Positions 45,650-55,045 are shown, counted from the first letter of the stretch. The stretch is DNA of 64,000 nt from an uncultured Flavobacteriaceae bacterium (GCA_905479065.1 CAJQLB010000017.1:1-64000); one strand, 5' to 3'. Notes: generated by a model not told the origin, from the sequence alone. Translations and numbers: made by a program.

Positions 45650-46921
45650 ATGCAACGAGACAGACAAATATTTGAATTAATTCAAGCTGAAAAACAACGT
45701 CAACTCAATGGATTAGAGTTGATTGCCTCTGAAAATTTTGTAAGCGATCAAGTGATGGAAGCTGCTGGCTCAGTTCTGACCAATAAATATGCTGAAGGCT
45801 ATCCTGGCAAGCGTTATTATGGAGGATGTGAAATTGTTGATGAAGTTGAAGAATTGGCAATAGAAAGGGCTAAGACACTATTTAATGCAGAATTTGTAAA
45901 CGTTCAACCGCACTCAGGGAGTCAAGCGAACACTGCGGTATTTCATGCGTGCTTAAATCCAGGAGATAAAATTTTAGGATTTGATTTGTCTCATGGTGGT
46001 CATTTGACACACGGTTCTCCAGTTAATTTCTCGGGGCGTTTGTACAATCCTTGTTTTTATGGAGTTGATGAAGCTACAGGTGTTTTAAACTATGATAGGA
46101 TAGAGGAGATTGCAAAAAAGGAACGTCCAAAATTAATTATTGCAGGAGCTTCTGCCTATTCACGCGATATGGACTTTAAGCGATTCAGGACTATTGCAGA
46201 TAGCGTTAATGCAATCTTGTTAGCAGATATTTCTCATCCATCAGGGTTAATTGCAAAAGGAATATTAAATGATCCTTTACCTCATTGTCATATCGTTACT
46301 ACCACCACTCATAAAACCCTTCGTGGTCCAAGAGGTGGTATGATTCTGATGGGACAAGATTTTGAAAACCCTTTTGGTTTAACACTAAAAAGTGGTAAAC
46401 TACGTTCAATGTCTTCTTTGCTTAATTCAGGTGTTTTTCCAGGAAATCAGGGTGGTCCTTTAGAACATATAATCGCTGCAAAGGCCATTGCTTTTGAGGA
46501 AGCCTTAACAGATGATTTTATGCATTACATTTTGCAGGTAAAAAACAATGCTGATGCGATGGCGAGAGCCTTTGTAACTAAAGATTATAATATTATTTCA
46601 GGTGGTACTGATAACCATATGATGTTAATTGATTTAAGAAATAAAAATATTACAGGTAAAGATGCGGAGCAGGCATTGGTTAAAGCAGATATTACTGTGA
46701 ATAAAAACATGGTTCCTTTCGATGATAAAAGTCCTTTCGTCACCTCAGGTATTCGTGTTGGGACTCCAGCAATTACAACACGTGGACTTAAGGAAACTGA
46801 CATGGAAATTATCGTATCACTAATTGATGAGGTTATCAGAAACTATGAAGATGACTCTACTCTGGCCGAGGTTGCTAACAAAGTAAATTCGCTGATGTCA
46901 GATAGGCCTCTGTTTTCTTGA
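45650..46921 (+). CDS. glyA: Serine hydroxymethyltransferase
   Basis: A 423-residue PLP enzyme that converts serine and tetrahydrofolate to glycine and methylene-tetrahydrofolate. Marks: L-E-L-I-A-S-E-N-F near residue 22, [15 protein letters not shown], the cofactor-binding [17 protein letters not shown] and the Schiff-base Lys in [15 protein letters not shown] near 225. The region around residue 110-125 and the C-terminal domain are complete. It is convergent with the beta-helix lipoprotein gene 8 bp away. Confidence 0.97.
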   Translation: MQRDRQIFELIQAEKQRQLNGLELIASENFVSDQVMEAAGSVLTNKYAEGYPGKRYYGGCEIVDEVEELAIERAKTLFNAEFVNVQPHSGSQANTAVFHACLNPGDKILGFDLSHGGHLTHGSPVNFSGRLYNPCFYGVDEATGVLNYDRIEEIAKKERPKLIIAGASAYSRDMDFKRFRTIADSVNAILLADISHPSGLIAKGILNDPLPHCHIVTTTTHKTLRGPRGGMILMGQDFENPFGLTLKSGKLRSMSSLLNSGVFPGNQGGPLEHIIAAKAIAFEEALTDDFMHYILQVKNNADAMARAFVTKDYNIISGGTDNHMMLIDLRNKNITGKDAEQALVKADITVNKNMVPFDDKSPFVTSGIRVGTPAITTRGLKETDMEIIVSLIDEVIRNYEDDSTLAEVANKVNSLMSDRPLFS

Positions 46922-46929
46922 CGGATGAC

Positions 46930-48507
46930 TTAATTGTCAAAAACTGTGCTTTCGTAGGCGCCTAAATCTGGAGGGTCACTTCGAGTTGTCCCTAAAATAT
47001 CTAAAAATAAATTTCCTGAAATGATTCCTGCCCCGTCCGAAGGTGAGAGGTTAGGAATTTGTAATTTATTTTGAAATGGATCTAAAAATTCAGGATCTTC
47101 ATTAACTCTTATATTCTCATAATAGTTTGTATTATCAAAATCATACTCCTCAGTATTGAAATTATTGTTTGGATCACTAAACTTGATTAGACAATTTGTG
47201 AATTTGAAGTTAAAAGTAGCGTCATTGTTGTTGTCTAGAAGTAGTTCTAGGTTGTCATTTCCAAAAATTATAGTGTTGGTAAAATCAGCTGTTTCCAAGG
47301 CGTTTAATTGCACTGAGTTATCTTCATTAATAATGTAATTGTTTAATAAAATCGCAGGAAATTGTCTAAAGCTTTTATTCCAATAATTTGTAATGGTAGA
47401 ATGCACGAAATTATATCTTCCTCCATATGTTCCTGCAAAGGAAGATTGTCCACTACTGTTAATTACTAAGTTTTCTCCAAATATAGAGGTTGCTCTTCCC
47501 AGAATGCCAAAATTGCTAGAATTATAAATTTGGGTATTCGTGATATTTAATTTTGAAAAATCTTCTTGATTACCTTCACACAATATCCCAACCGTGCTAT
47601 TTTTTATGGTGACATGCTTGAAAATATTATTGATACTTCCATTAAATAACCAAATAGTTTCCCATTGCCCGGGAATGTCTGCGAATCCTGGTTCTAATCG
47701 ATCTCCTTCAAAAATAATTTCACCCTCCATAAGGTCTGAGTTTGCACTCAAGGCTCCTTGCGCATTGATTGAGCCACCTGTGGCAACTAACAAACCAGAT
47801 TTCGAATGAAAGTGTATCCTAGCTCCTGGTTCAATGTGAAGTGTTTGAGCATCACCAACAGCGGCGTAACCGTAAATCACATAAGGTTTTTCGTTCGTAA
47901 AGGTAAGTTCACTTTGTGTCAGAAAACGTCCTTCAATAGCAGTTTCGTCATCGATTCCGTCACCATCGATATCAAAACTTAATGTCTCTTTGATGTAAGC
48001 ACCTTCCTCATTTATAAAACGTTGTGGATATATAAAAACTGCATCTTTTACAAGTGTAACGAGTTCAACTTTTTGAAGATTCGAACCTGAATCAAACTCG
48101 ATAGCATCTGTGTACAAGAATTGATTGTTATTCTCCACTAGTTGTTGAATGTCGATTGTAGTTTCAATAAAAATATACATGCTGTCTTTGGCAAGTATTT
48201 CAATATTTTGAAATTCTCTTCCAGATGTTGTGCCAACGCCGGTCTGGCCATCGACATTTAGACGATACATCGAGTTTTGGCCTTGACTCAGTCTTAACGT
48301 TGGAATTACAATGTCATTATCACTGGTATTGAATACTTTTAAATTATAGGTGCTCGAACCAATATTACTAAATACAGTGTCAAGATATACTGTGTCTTTG
48401 GAAAATTCTAAGTTTCCGGAACTTAAATCAAATTCAAAATCTTTTCTACAAGAACTCCAAAAGATTAATATGGCAGTGGTGAAAACAAAATATAGATTTT
48501 TTTTCAT
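46930..48507 (-). CDS. Beta-helix repeat lipoprotein
   Basis: A 525-residue lipoprotein (signal MKKNLYFVFTTAILIFWSSC|RK). The first part (about 25-190) is beta-rich with D-T-V-F-S-N-I-G-S-S-T, resembling the Ig-like stretches that precede flavobacterial parallel beta-helices. From about 200 it shows the solenoid motifs L-H-I-E-P-G-A-R-I-H-F, A-T-G-G-S-I-N-A-Q-G, W-E-T-I-W-L-F-N-G and many N-x-x-I-x-N rungs, similar in style to the exported helix at 19487-20791. The protein ends with P-P-D-L-G-A-Y-E-S, a common close for 'choice-of-anchor' beta-helix proteins. Probably on the outer membrane. Ligand unknown. Confidence 0.82.
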   Translation of the reverse strand: MKKNLYFVFTTAILIFWSSCRKDFEFDLSSGNLEFSKDTVYLDTVFSNIGSSTYNLKVFNTSDNDIVIPTLRLSQGQNSMYRLNVDGQTGVGTTSGREFQNIEILAKDSMYIFIETTIDIQQLVENNNQFLYTDAIEFDSGSNLQKVELVTLVKDAVFIYPQRFINEEGAYIKETLSFDIDGDGIDDETAIEGRFLTQSELTFTNEKPYVIYGYAAVGDAQTLHIEPGARIHFHSKSGLLVATGGSINAQGALSANSDLMEGEIIFEGDRLEPGFADIPGQWETIWLFNGSINNIFKHVTIKNSTVGILCEGNQEDFSKLNITNTQIYNSSNFGILGRATSIFGENLVINSSGQSSFAGTYGGRYNFVHSTITNYWNKSFRQFPAILLNNYIINEDNSVQLNALETADFTNTIIFGNDNLELLLDNNNDATFNFKFTNCLIKFSDPNNNFNTEEYDFDNTNYYENIRVNEDPEFLDPFQNKLQIPNLSPSDGAGIISGNLFLDILGTTRSDPPDLGAYESTVFDN

Positions 48508-48573
48508 GTATAAGCTAACAGGTTTGTAAAAAAAATTGAACCCTAAAAATATAACTTTTAACGCTATATTTTG

Positions 48574-49626
48574 TTATTGTTCAATAATTTTAACCTCAAA
48601 AAGTTTATCCCAACGCTTTCCTGTCACGAACAACGTTTGAGAAGTTGGATTCCAAGCCAATCCGTTTAGCACGTCTAAACCTTGATGTTGTGTTACTTTT
48701 TTCTTCAAAGCTCTAAAGTCGATAACGCCTTCTATAGCTCCATTTAAAGGATTGATAATTGCAACGCCATCGAGTTGATAGCGATTAGCAAATATTTTAC
48801 CGTTAACCCATTCCAATTCGTTGATGCCAACAATTTTCCCCTTATTTGTGTATGTTTGTATATAATCTGTCTCTTTCAAACTTTTAGGATTTAAAAGCCA
48901 AATCTTTTCAGTGCCATCTGATTTATAAATGTTTTCTCCGTTATTACAGAGCCCCCAACCTTCTTTACTTTTTTCAAAATAAAATTCATCTAATTTATTA
49001 AATGTGTCTCGGTCATAAATAAAACCTTTGCCTCCTTGCCAAGTTAGCTGTAATATTCGATTGCCTTTTATTGTTAGACCCTCACCAAAAAATTGAGGTT
49101 TTAAGGCTATATTTTTGAGAACCTCTCCAGTTTTGTAATTAACCTTTCTCAGCTTAGATTCTCCTCGCTGCCCGGTACTTTCATATAATTCACCATTGTA
49201 AAATTCGAGTCCTTGCGTGTAGGAAGTTATATCGTGAGGGTATTCGTTTATTATGTCAAACGTGAATAGTTTTGGTGGCTTATCATTGAGTATTTGTATT
49301 GCTTGATTAATTGATGTCGAGTCTCCTTGAAAATAAATTGTAGCTTTTATTTGTTGTATCCCTAATTTAAAGTCATTCAATATTGTTTGTGATCCAATAG
49401 TCGTTTTATTGTATTGATAGACCACAGAATCTATTGGAATATTATTAGGATTGGTAATGCTTAGTTTTAGAAGTTTGTTTTTTGCAATGGTGTGCATTTT
49501 TAATTTTTTATCGTATGATCCATTGGTAGATATAGAAAAGGCACTTTTTTTTGCATTCGAATTGGATCCGCATGAACTCAATAAATGAAGCGTAATAATA
49601 AGGATTATAAACCTGTAAAATTGCAT
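48574..49626 (-). CDS. Lipoprotein glutaminyl-peptide cyclotransferase (plant-type)
   Basis: A 350-residue lipoprotein (signal ends L-L-S-S-C|GS). After an N-terminal beta domain (about 30-105), residues 110-350 match the five-bladed propeller of plant-type glutaminyl cyclases: Y-T-Q-G-L-E-F near 122, Y-E-S-T-G-Q-R-G-E-S, F-F-G-E-G-L-T, K-E-G-W-G-L, I-N-E-L-E-W and L-N-G-L-A-W-N-P. The enzyme turns an N-terminal Gln into pyroglutamate. Lipid anchoring puts it in the envelope, where it can meet freshly cleaved exported proteins. At least 13 exported proteins of this window are predicted to begin with Gln after cleavage, so its substrates are plainly present. Confidence 0.92.
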   Translation of the reverse strand: MQFYRFIILIITLHLLSSCGSNSNAKKSAFSISTNGSYDKKLKMHTIAKNKLLKLSITNPNNIPIDSVVYQYNKTTIGSQTILNDFKLGIQQIKATIYFQGDSTSINQAIQILNDKPPKLFTFDIINEYPHDITSYTQGLEFYNGELYESTGQRGESKLRKVNYKTGEVLKNIALKPQFFGEGLTIKGNRILQLTWQGGKGFIYDRDTFNKLDEFYFEKSKEGWGLCNNGENIYKSDGTEKIWLLNPKSLKETDYIQTYTNKGKIVGINELEWVNGKIFANRYQLDGVAIINPLNGAIEGVIDFRALKKKVTQHQGLDVLNGLAWNPTSQTLFVTGKRWDKLFEVKIIEQ

Positions 49627-49679
49627 AAAAATCGAAATTAGTGAGCAAGTTATTTATTTAAATACAATTAAAAAAATCA

Positions 49680-49709
49680 TTGTGAAAATATTAAAAGATT
49701 GTATATTTA
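49680..49709 (+). promoter_or_regulatory. Promoter of the SRP RNA gene
   Basis: TTG at 49680-49682, a 19-nt spacer and TATATTTA at 49702-49709 (one mismatch to TAnnTTTG). The expected start, about 7 nt later near 49716, coincides with the first base of the RNA stem. Confidence 0.65.
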
Positions 49710-49714
49710 CACCC

Positions 49715-49808
49715 GGCAAGTCCTACACAACCAGCTCCTGTTGAATCCTCCAGGGCGGGAACGCAGCAAAGGTAAATGGTCGTAGCGGTGTGATGTAGGT
49801 AGCTTGCC
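49715..49808 (+). ncRNA. ffs: Small signal recognition particle RNA (4.5S type)
   Basis: The 94-nt sequence starts GGCAAG and ends CTTGCC, closing the terminal stem, and CCTACA pairs with TGTAGG further in. The apical part, CCTCCAGGGC-GGGAACGCAGCAAAGG, contains the conserved SRP core with a GGAA tetraloop closed by GCG/CGC and the AGCA-side symmetric loop bound by Ffh. Seven T (49809-49815) follow the stem and act as terminator. With Ffh and FtsY it targets membrane proteins to the translocon. A 72-codon frame on the opposite strand is a shadow. Confidence 0.93.
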
Positions 49809-49867
49809 TTTTTTTGTACTTGAAACTTTCCTTTTTTATTGTACTTTTAAAGACTAAATTTCTTTTT

Positions 49868-50671
49868 ATGGCTAAAGTTATTTTAATAACCGGAGGTTCG
49901 TCTGGTATTGGCAAATCAATAGGTGAATTTTTATTAGGCAAAGGATATTGTGTTTATGGCACGAGTAGAGATCCATCTAAATATCCAAATAGTAAATTTT
50001 CACTTCTACCTCTTGATGTTACGGATCGTAACTCTATCAAAAAATGTATAAGTGATGTTTTAAATCTTCAAGGTAGATTGGATGTGCTAGTAAATAATGC
50101 TGGAGCAGGGATTACAGGACCAATTGAGGAAATTCCTCACAAGGAAATTCAAAGAAATTTTGATATTAACTTTTTCGGGCCTGTGAGCATGATTCAAACA
50201 ACTTTACCTGCAATGAGAGCACAAAATTCAGGTTTAATTATTAACATTACCTCCATAGCGGGCTATATGGGGTTGCCTTATCGTGGTGTTTATTGTGCGA
50301 GCAAAGGAGCCCTAGAAATAATTACTGAGGCCTTTAGAATGGAAATTAAAGATTTTAATATAAAAATGACCAATATTGCACCCGGAGATTTTGCTACCAA
50401 CATTGCTTCAGGGCGTTACCATGCTCCTTTGTTGGATAATTCTGCCTACAAAACTCCTTACGGAAACACATTGAAATTAATGGATACGCACGTTGATGAC
50501 GGCAGTGACCCCCGAATAATGGCAAATGCAGTTTATAAAATTATCGAAACAGATAACCCTAAAATTCATTATAAGGTTGGAAAGTTTTTACAAAAGTTTT
50601 CCATTGTGTTAAAGCGAATTCTTCCTGATCGGGCATATGAGTACATGTTAGAAAAGCACTATAAAATTTAG
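49868..50671 (+). CDS. Short-chain dehydrogenase/reductase
   Basis: The start is set at 49868 (M-A-K-V-I-L-I-T-G-G); the frame extends to 49814 but that part would overlap the SRP RNA terminator; 267 residues. Classical SDR features: the dinucleotide motif T-G-G-S-S-G-I-G-K near residue 8, L-V-N-N-A-G-A-G near 80, catalytic Ser in I-N-I-T-S-I-A-G near 130 and Y-C-A-S-K with catalytic Tyr and Lys near 147. T-S-R-D-P in the second strand end suggests NADP(H) preference (Arg). Substrate unknown; similar proteins act on lipids or retinol-like alcohols. Confidence 0.9.
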   Translation: MAKVILITGGSSGIGKSIGEFLLGKGYCVYGTSRDPSKYPNSKFSLLPLDVTDRNSIKKCISDVLNLQGRLDVLVNNAGAGITGPIEEIPHKEIQRNFDINFFGPVSMIQTTLPAMRAQNSGLIINITSIAGYMGLPYRGVYCASKGALEIITEAFRMEIKDFNIKMTNIAPGDFATNIASGRYHAPLLDNSAYKTPYGNTLKLMDTHVDDGSDPRIMANAVYKIIETDNPKIHYKVGKFLQKFSIVLKRILPDRAYEYMLEKHYKI

Positions 50672-50778
50672 AAAAAATATTTTTATTAGTTGTTAATATA
50701 TTTTCATCAATTATTACTAATTAAGACTGTTTTAGTTGTAAGTTTGTTTGATAATTTTTACTTAATTATTCTGAACAA

Positions 50779-51432
50779 ATGAAGTTTTTTATTGACACAG
50801 CCAACCTAGACCAAATTAAAGAGGCACAAGATCTTGGTGTTTTAGATGGTGTAACTACAAACCCATCCTTAATGGCTAAGGAAGGTATTACAGGAAAAGA
50901 AAATATCATTAACCATTACAAGACTATTTGTGAGATTGTCGATGGAGATGTATCGGCAGAGGTAATTTCTACAGACTTTGAGGGAATGATAAAAGAAGGC
51001 GAGGAGTTGGCAGCATTAAACTCTCAAATTGTTGTTAAACTGCCAATGATAAGAGATGGTGTTAAAGCAGCAAAGTATTTTAGTGATAAAGGCATTAAAA
51101 CCAATGTAACTCTCGTGTTTTCTGCTGGACAAGCCTTATTAGCAGCCAAGGCAGGAGCGACATACGTATCGCCCTTTCTAGGTCGTTTGGATGACATTTC
51201 TACTGATGGTTTGAATTTAATTGCAGAAATTCGTCTTATTTATGATAACTATGGTTTTGATACACAAATTTTATCAGCATCTGTAAGACACACCATGCAC
51301 ATTATTGATTGTGCTAAATTAGGTTCTGATGTTATGACAGGACCGCTCAGTGCTATTGAAGGTTTATTAAAGCATCCTCTAACCGATATTGGTTTGGCTA
51401 AATTCCTTGCCGATTACAAAAAAGGAAATTGA
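50779..51432 (+). CDS. Transaldolase / fructose-6-phosphate aldolase family
   Basis: A 217-residue single-domain TIM-barrel aldolase of the short (TalC/Fsa) type. It starts [13 protein letters not shown] and contains G-V-T-T-N-P-S-L near 25, the Schiff-base Lys in V-V-K-L-P-M near 83, [14 protein letters not shown] near 108-120 and F-L-G-R-L-D-D near 133. The short family includes both true transaldolases and fructose-6-phosphate aldolases. Phe/Tyr differences at the active site decide between them, and I do not assign the activity; in Bacteroidota these usually serve as transaldolase of the pentose phosphate pathway. Confidence 0.9.
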   Translation: MKFFIDTANLDQIKEAQDLGVLDGVTTNPSLMAKEGITGKENIINHYKTICEIVDGDVSAEVISTDFEGMIKEGEELAALNSQIVVKLPMIRDGVKAAKYFSDKGIKTNVTLVFSAGQALLAAKAGATYVSPFLGRLDDISTDGLNLIAEIRLIYDNYGFDTQILSASVRHTMHIIDCAKLGSDVMTGPLSAIEGLLKHPLTDIGLAKFLADYKKGN

Positions 51433-51499
51433 GGATATCTAAGAAGAAAAAAGCACCATCAGTATTGAATGACTAGTGCTTGTAGTCAGCCTTTGAGAA

Positions 51500-52909
51500 T
51501 TAGAGTTCGTTGAGTAACCCTTTAAACTCATTACTGAACATATTTGCATTTGACGTAATGATTTGATTGTTTTGACCTACGACCATGACTTTATTAATAT
51601 AATGAATCGCGAGGATTTTTTTTGCCGCCTCGGCATCCCTAAATCTATATTCACCATCTAATGAGAAATTATGTTGATACAACAAGCGCTTCCACATCGT
51701 TAACTTATCTGCATTTATATTTATCGAAACAAATTTAATATCAGGGAACGCCTTTTTTAAATTTGCTGCTTTTAAATGACTATTTTTAAAGTGATTCTTG
51801 ATAGCATGAGACCAAAAGTAGACGACAGTAGGCCCCTCAAACATAGCATTCATGTTATGGACTTGGTTCTTGAAATCAAGTACTTCAATCGCCGGAAATG
51901 TATTTCCTGGACGCAATTTTAGTATGGTTTGGTAAAGACCTGATATATAATCTAAATGTTCTTGGTTCGAACTTTTCGCTTCGAAGGATTGAAACATGGC
52001 ATCACAATCCTCATCAGAGTTATTGTACGACAAAAAATTTCTGGTTGCATATTTTAAAAGATTATTTTTGATGTCTTTATGTTGCACTAATTTATCCATT
52101 AAATCCAGCTTATTTAGATGGTATTCAATGGCATTTTTATCAAATACAGTGTCTTTGGTCGCCTCAAAATAACGATCCAAAGCAAGGTTGTTAAAATGTG
52201 GAAATAAAAAATTGTAGTAAGGATAAAAGTCCTTTAACATTTCATCATTATAATTGACATTTTTTCTGAAATTATAAAAGTTCTCTGGTAATTGGGATCT
52301 GTTTCTCAAGTCGTTTTTACCAAAATATCGGAATGGATACAATTCTTTATGTGTTGCATATGAGTAGTTGATGTTGGCATTTGCGACTAGATTAAACAAT
52401 GAAGAACTTTCATATTTTGACTTAAAGGATTCGAGTCTATTTATTTTTTCATTTTTCAAAGAATCAATACTGGTTAAAAACACATCAGGTTTAGACTTCG
52501 AAAATTTGTAAACCTGTTGACTTTCGCTTTCTAACGTATTGGATAAATTTATAAGATAGTTATTTTTTTTTGCACCGACACCTGTAAAAACTAATGACTC
52601 GTCAAAATCTAAAGTGTTTAATCGCAGCATAAGACTGTCATTTGCTTCTAAAAGAATGACCTGATACTCTCCGCCGTGAACTAATGAATGTAATCCAGGG
52701 TTGAGACTTTCAATTTCAAAAGAAAAGCGATTGTCATCGTCGAGGTAAAGTGTATCTATGGGCGCAATATTGTCATACAGAACGAGATGGTCGTTGATGG
52801 GATTGACAATTTCACCACCAACAAAAGCGTATCCACAACTGTTATTATTTGTTGTGTTGCACCCTAAAAGTGATAAAGTTACGAGTATAACTAGTGAAAA
52901 TCGTTTCAT
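51500..52909 (-). CDS. TlpA-like lipoprotein with degenerate thioredoxin site
   Basis: Start at 52909 (MKRFSLVILVTLSLLGC|NT) gives a lipoprotein; the frame extends further upstream without a signal; 469 residues. The N-terminal part is a DUF4369-like beta domain (V-G-G-E-I-V-N, L-D-D-D-N-R-F-S-F-E), then a helical middle, then a thioredoxin-like fold from about 345 (F-P-A-I-E-V-L-D-F-K, V-V-Y-F-W-S-H-A-I). The WCxxC motif of TlpA/ResA proteins is replaced by W-S-H-A-I, so no disulfide exchange is expected. Envelope protein, role unknown. It stands alone between two oppositely oriented genes. Confidence 0.8.
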   Translation of the reverse strand: MKRFSLVILVTLSLLGCNTTNNNSCGYAFVGGEIVNPINDHLVLYDNIAPIDTLYLDDDNRFSFEIESLNPGLHSLVHGGEYQVILLEANDSLMLRLNTLDFDESLVFTGVGAKKNNYLINLSNTLESESQQVYKFSKSKPDVFLTSIDSLKNEKINRLESFKSKYESSSLFNLVANANINYSYATHKELYPFRYFGKNDLRNRSQLPENFYNFRKNVNYNDEMLKDFYPYYNFLFPHFNNLALDRYFEATKDTVFDKNAIEYHLNKLDLMDKLVQHKDIKNNLLKYATRNFLSYNNSDEDCDAMFQSFEAKSSNQEHLDYISGLYQTILKLRPGNTFPAIEVLDFKNQVHNMNAMFEGPTVVYFWSHAIKNHFKNSHLKAANLKKAFPDIKFVSININADKLTMWKRLLYQHNFSLDGEYRFRDAEAAKKILAIHYINKVMVVGQNNQIITSNANMFSNEFKGLLNEL

Positions 52910-53018
52910 TGTATCTACCTCATGTTGTGCTTTATAACGCAAGCACACATAACAAAAATATACCTTGAGTATGAAAAGCAATGTTAAGGCGTTGTTAAAT
53001 GTTTTAGAATACCTTTTA

Positions 53019-53049
53019 TTTGAGTTCTAGTTAGATTTTTCTACTTTTG
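53019..53049 (+). promoter_or_regulatory. Promoter of the ABC-F gene
   Basis: TTTG at 53019-53022, exactly 19 nt, and TACTTTTG at 53042-53049: a full match to the Bacteroidota housekeeping promoter. The start near 53056 leaves about 14 nt before the ATG. Confidence 0.8.
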
Positions 53050-53069
53050 CGCCAACTTAAAAAAACAAC

Positions 53070-54686
53070 ATGCTCTCAGTTTCTAATTTATCTGTACAAT
53101 TTGGTAAACGCGTCTTATTTGACGAAGTCAATACAACCTTTAATAACGGAAATTGCTACGGAATAATTGGGGCAAATGGTGCGGGAAAATCTACTTTTTT
53201 AAAAATTCTAGCTGGAAAGCAAGATCCAACTTCTGGTCATGTTCATTTGGAACCTACCAAACGTATGTCAGTTTTAGAACAAAATCACAATCTATATGAT
53301 GACCATACAGTGCTAGAGACAATTATCATTGGGAATAAGCCTTTGTTTAAATTAAAGTCAGAAATAGATGCTCTTTATGCTGATTATTCTGATGAAAATG
53401 CTGATAAAATCGGAGAACTTCAAGTTAGGTTTGAGGAAATGAATGGTTGGAATGCAGAAAGTGATGCAGCAGCTATGCTGTCTAACTTGGGCATAAAAGA
53501 AGAATTTCATTACACATTAATGAAAGACTTAGATGGAAAACAGAAAGTTCGTGTTCTTTTGGCTCAAGCACTGTTTGGAAGTCCAGATGTTCTAATTATG
53601 GATGAGCCTACCAATGACTTAGATTATGAAACCATTGCATGGTTAGAAAGTTTTTTGGCAAATTATGATAATTGCGTTATTGTTGTTTCACACGACAGAC
53701 ACTTTTTAGATGCTGTTTGTACGCACATATCTGATATTGATTTCGGAAAAATCAATCATTTTTCGGGTAATTATACCTTTTGGTATGAATCATCGCAGTT
53801 AGCAGCGCGACAGCATGCTCAACAAAACAAGAAAGCTGAAGAAAAGAAAAAAGAATTAGAAGAATTTATAAGACGTTTTTCTGCTAACGTCGCAAAGTCC
53901 AAACAAGCAACTAGTAGAAAAAAAATGATAGAAAAATTAAATATTGCAGATATTAAACGTTCAAGTAGACGGTATCCTGCAATCATTTTTGAACGAGAAA
54001 GGGAAGCTGGAGATCAAATTTTGAATATTGAAGGGTTATCCGGTGTTATTGACGGTGAGTCTGTATTTAGCAATATTCACATAAATTTATCAAAAGGTGA
54101 TAAGGTTGTCTTATATTCAAAAGATTCAAGAGCTACTTCATTATTTTACGATATCGTCAATAATAATGTGACAGCTAATTCAGGTAAGTTTTCCTGGGGA
54201 ATTACAACGTCACAATCGTATTTGCCCTTAGATAATGATAGTTTTTTTCAAAATAAATTAAGTCTTGTTGATTGGTTGCGACAGTGGGCAACAACAGAAG
54301 AGGAGCGCGAAGAGGTTTACGTTCGTGGATTTTTGGGTAAAATGATTTTTAGTGGAGAAGAAGCCTTGAAGACATCCGATGTCCTGTCTGGAGGTGAAAA
54401 AGTGAGATGTATGTTGTCAAGAATGATGATGATTCGGGCGAACGTGTTAATGCTCGATGAGCCAACAAATCACTTAGATCTTGAAAGTATCACAGCGTTT
54501 AACAATTCTTTAAAAAACTTTAAAGGGACAGTGATATTCACCACTCATGATCATGAATTTGCACAGACTGTCGCAAACCGTGTCATTGAGATTACTCCTA
54601 AAGGCGTGATTGATCGGTATACCACATTCGATGAGTACATGCAAGATTCAAAAATAAAAGACTTGCGTCACAAAATGTATTCTTAA
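53070..54686 (+). CDS. YbiT-like ABC-F protein with one degenerate ATP site
   Basis: A 538-residue soluble protein with two ABC domains and no membrane part, of the ABC-F type that acts on ribosomes. NBD1 has an intact Walker A (G-A-N-G-A-G-K-S-T near 34), Walker B with M-D-E-P-T-N-D-L-D near 177, and a changed signature, D-L-D-G-K-Q near 151. The linker (about 245-300) is rich in Lys/Arg/Glu, as in the P-site tRNA interaction motif region. NBD2 (about 315-520) keeps the signature L-S-G-G-E-K and L-D-E-P-T-N-H-L-D, but at the Walker A position reads L-Y-S-K-D-S-R-A-T-S. The closest known type is YbiT. See the findings. Confidence 0.9.
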   Translation: MLSVSNLSVQFGKRVLFDEVNTTFNNGNCYGIIGANGAGKSTFLKILAGKQDPTSGHVHLEPTKRMSVLEQNHNLYDDHTVLETIIIGNKPLFKLKSEIDALYADYSDENADKIGELQVRFEEMNGWNAESDAAAMLSNLGIKEEFHYTLMKDLDGKQKVRVLLAQALFGSPDVLIMDEPTNDLDYETIAWLESFLANYDNCVIVVSHDRHFLDAVCTHISDIDFGKINHFSGNYTFWYESSQLAARQHAQQNKKAEEKKKELEEFIRRFSANVAKSKQATSRKKMIEKLNIADIKRSSRRYPAIIFEREREAGDQILNIEGLSGVIDGESVFSNIHINLSKGDKVVLYSKDSRATSLFYDIVNNNVTANSGKFSWGITTSQSYLPLDNDSFFQNKLSLVDWLRQWATTEEEREEVYVRGFLGKMIFSGEEALKTSDVLSGGEKVRCMLSRMMMIRANVLMLDEPTNHLDLESITAFNNSLKNFKGTVIFTTHDHEFAQTVANRVIEITPKGVIDRYTTFDEYMQDSKIKDLRHKMYS

Positions 54687-54706
54687 ATAGCCAAGAATTA
54701 TAATTG

Positions 54707-54955
54707 TTAGTCGTCTGAATTAGAAGCATTGCTTTCATCCACGATACTTTCGATTACAAAAGTAGCCTTTTCTATTTCATCTTGTCGTACATAAATTTCT
54801 TGAAAATATTGTATTGCAGAGCCAAAACCAGCAAGTCTTCCAGATTCTGATTCATCTTTGATAACGGGTATTATCCCCACTTTCTCGAGTTTAGCAACGA
54901 TATTTGTGACGATAATCATGCTTCCTGAATAGACTTTTTTGTACAATGAATCCAT
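54707..54955 (-). CDS. DUF2007 small protein
   Basis: An 82-residue protein with the fold expected of DUF2007 ('putative signal-transducing protein', PII-like ferredoxin fold): Y-K-K-V-Y-S-G-S-M-I-I-V at the start, a helix, V-G-I-I-P-V-I-K-D, then Q-E-I-Y-V-R-Q-D-E-I-E-K-A near residue 50. The acidic tail (N-A-S-N-S-D-D) is unstructured. Such proteins are single-copy in many Bacteroidota; their ligand is not known. Convergent with the ABC-F gene with 20 bp between them. Confidence 0.8.
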   Translation of the reverse strand: MDSLYKKVYSGSMIIVTNIVAKLEKVGIIPVIKDESESGRLAGFGSAIQYFQEIYVRQDEIEKATFVIESIVDESNASNSDD

Positions 54956-55045
54956 GGGTTCAATTTTATAAACTTAAGATACAAAAATTCAAGGGATTTT
55001 GTACTTTTAAATGTCAAATAGAATCTAATTTTATTCAAATTGTAA

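Noticed and set aside
49723-49941. 72-codon minus-strand frame across the SRP RNA
   Set aside because: It is antisense to a structured RNA and to the start of the SDR gene, and has no coding features of its own.
51451-51481. Inverted repeat AAGCAC...GTGCTT after the transaldolase-family gene
   Set aside because: Short stem, long loop of 19 nt and no U-tract after it, so it is not a convincing terminator.
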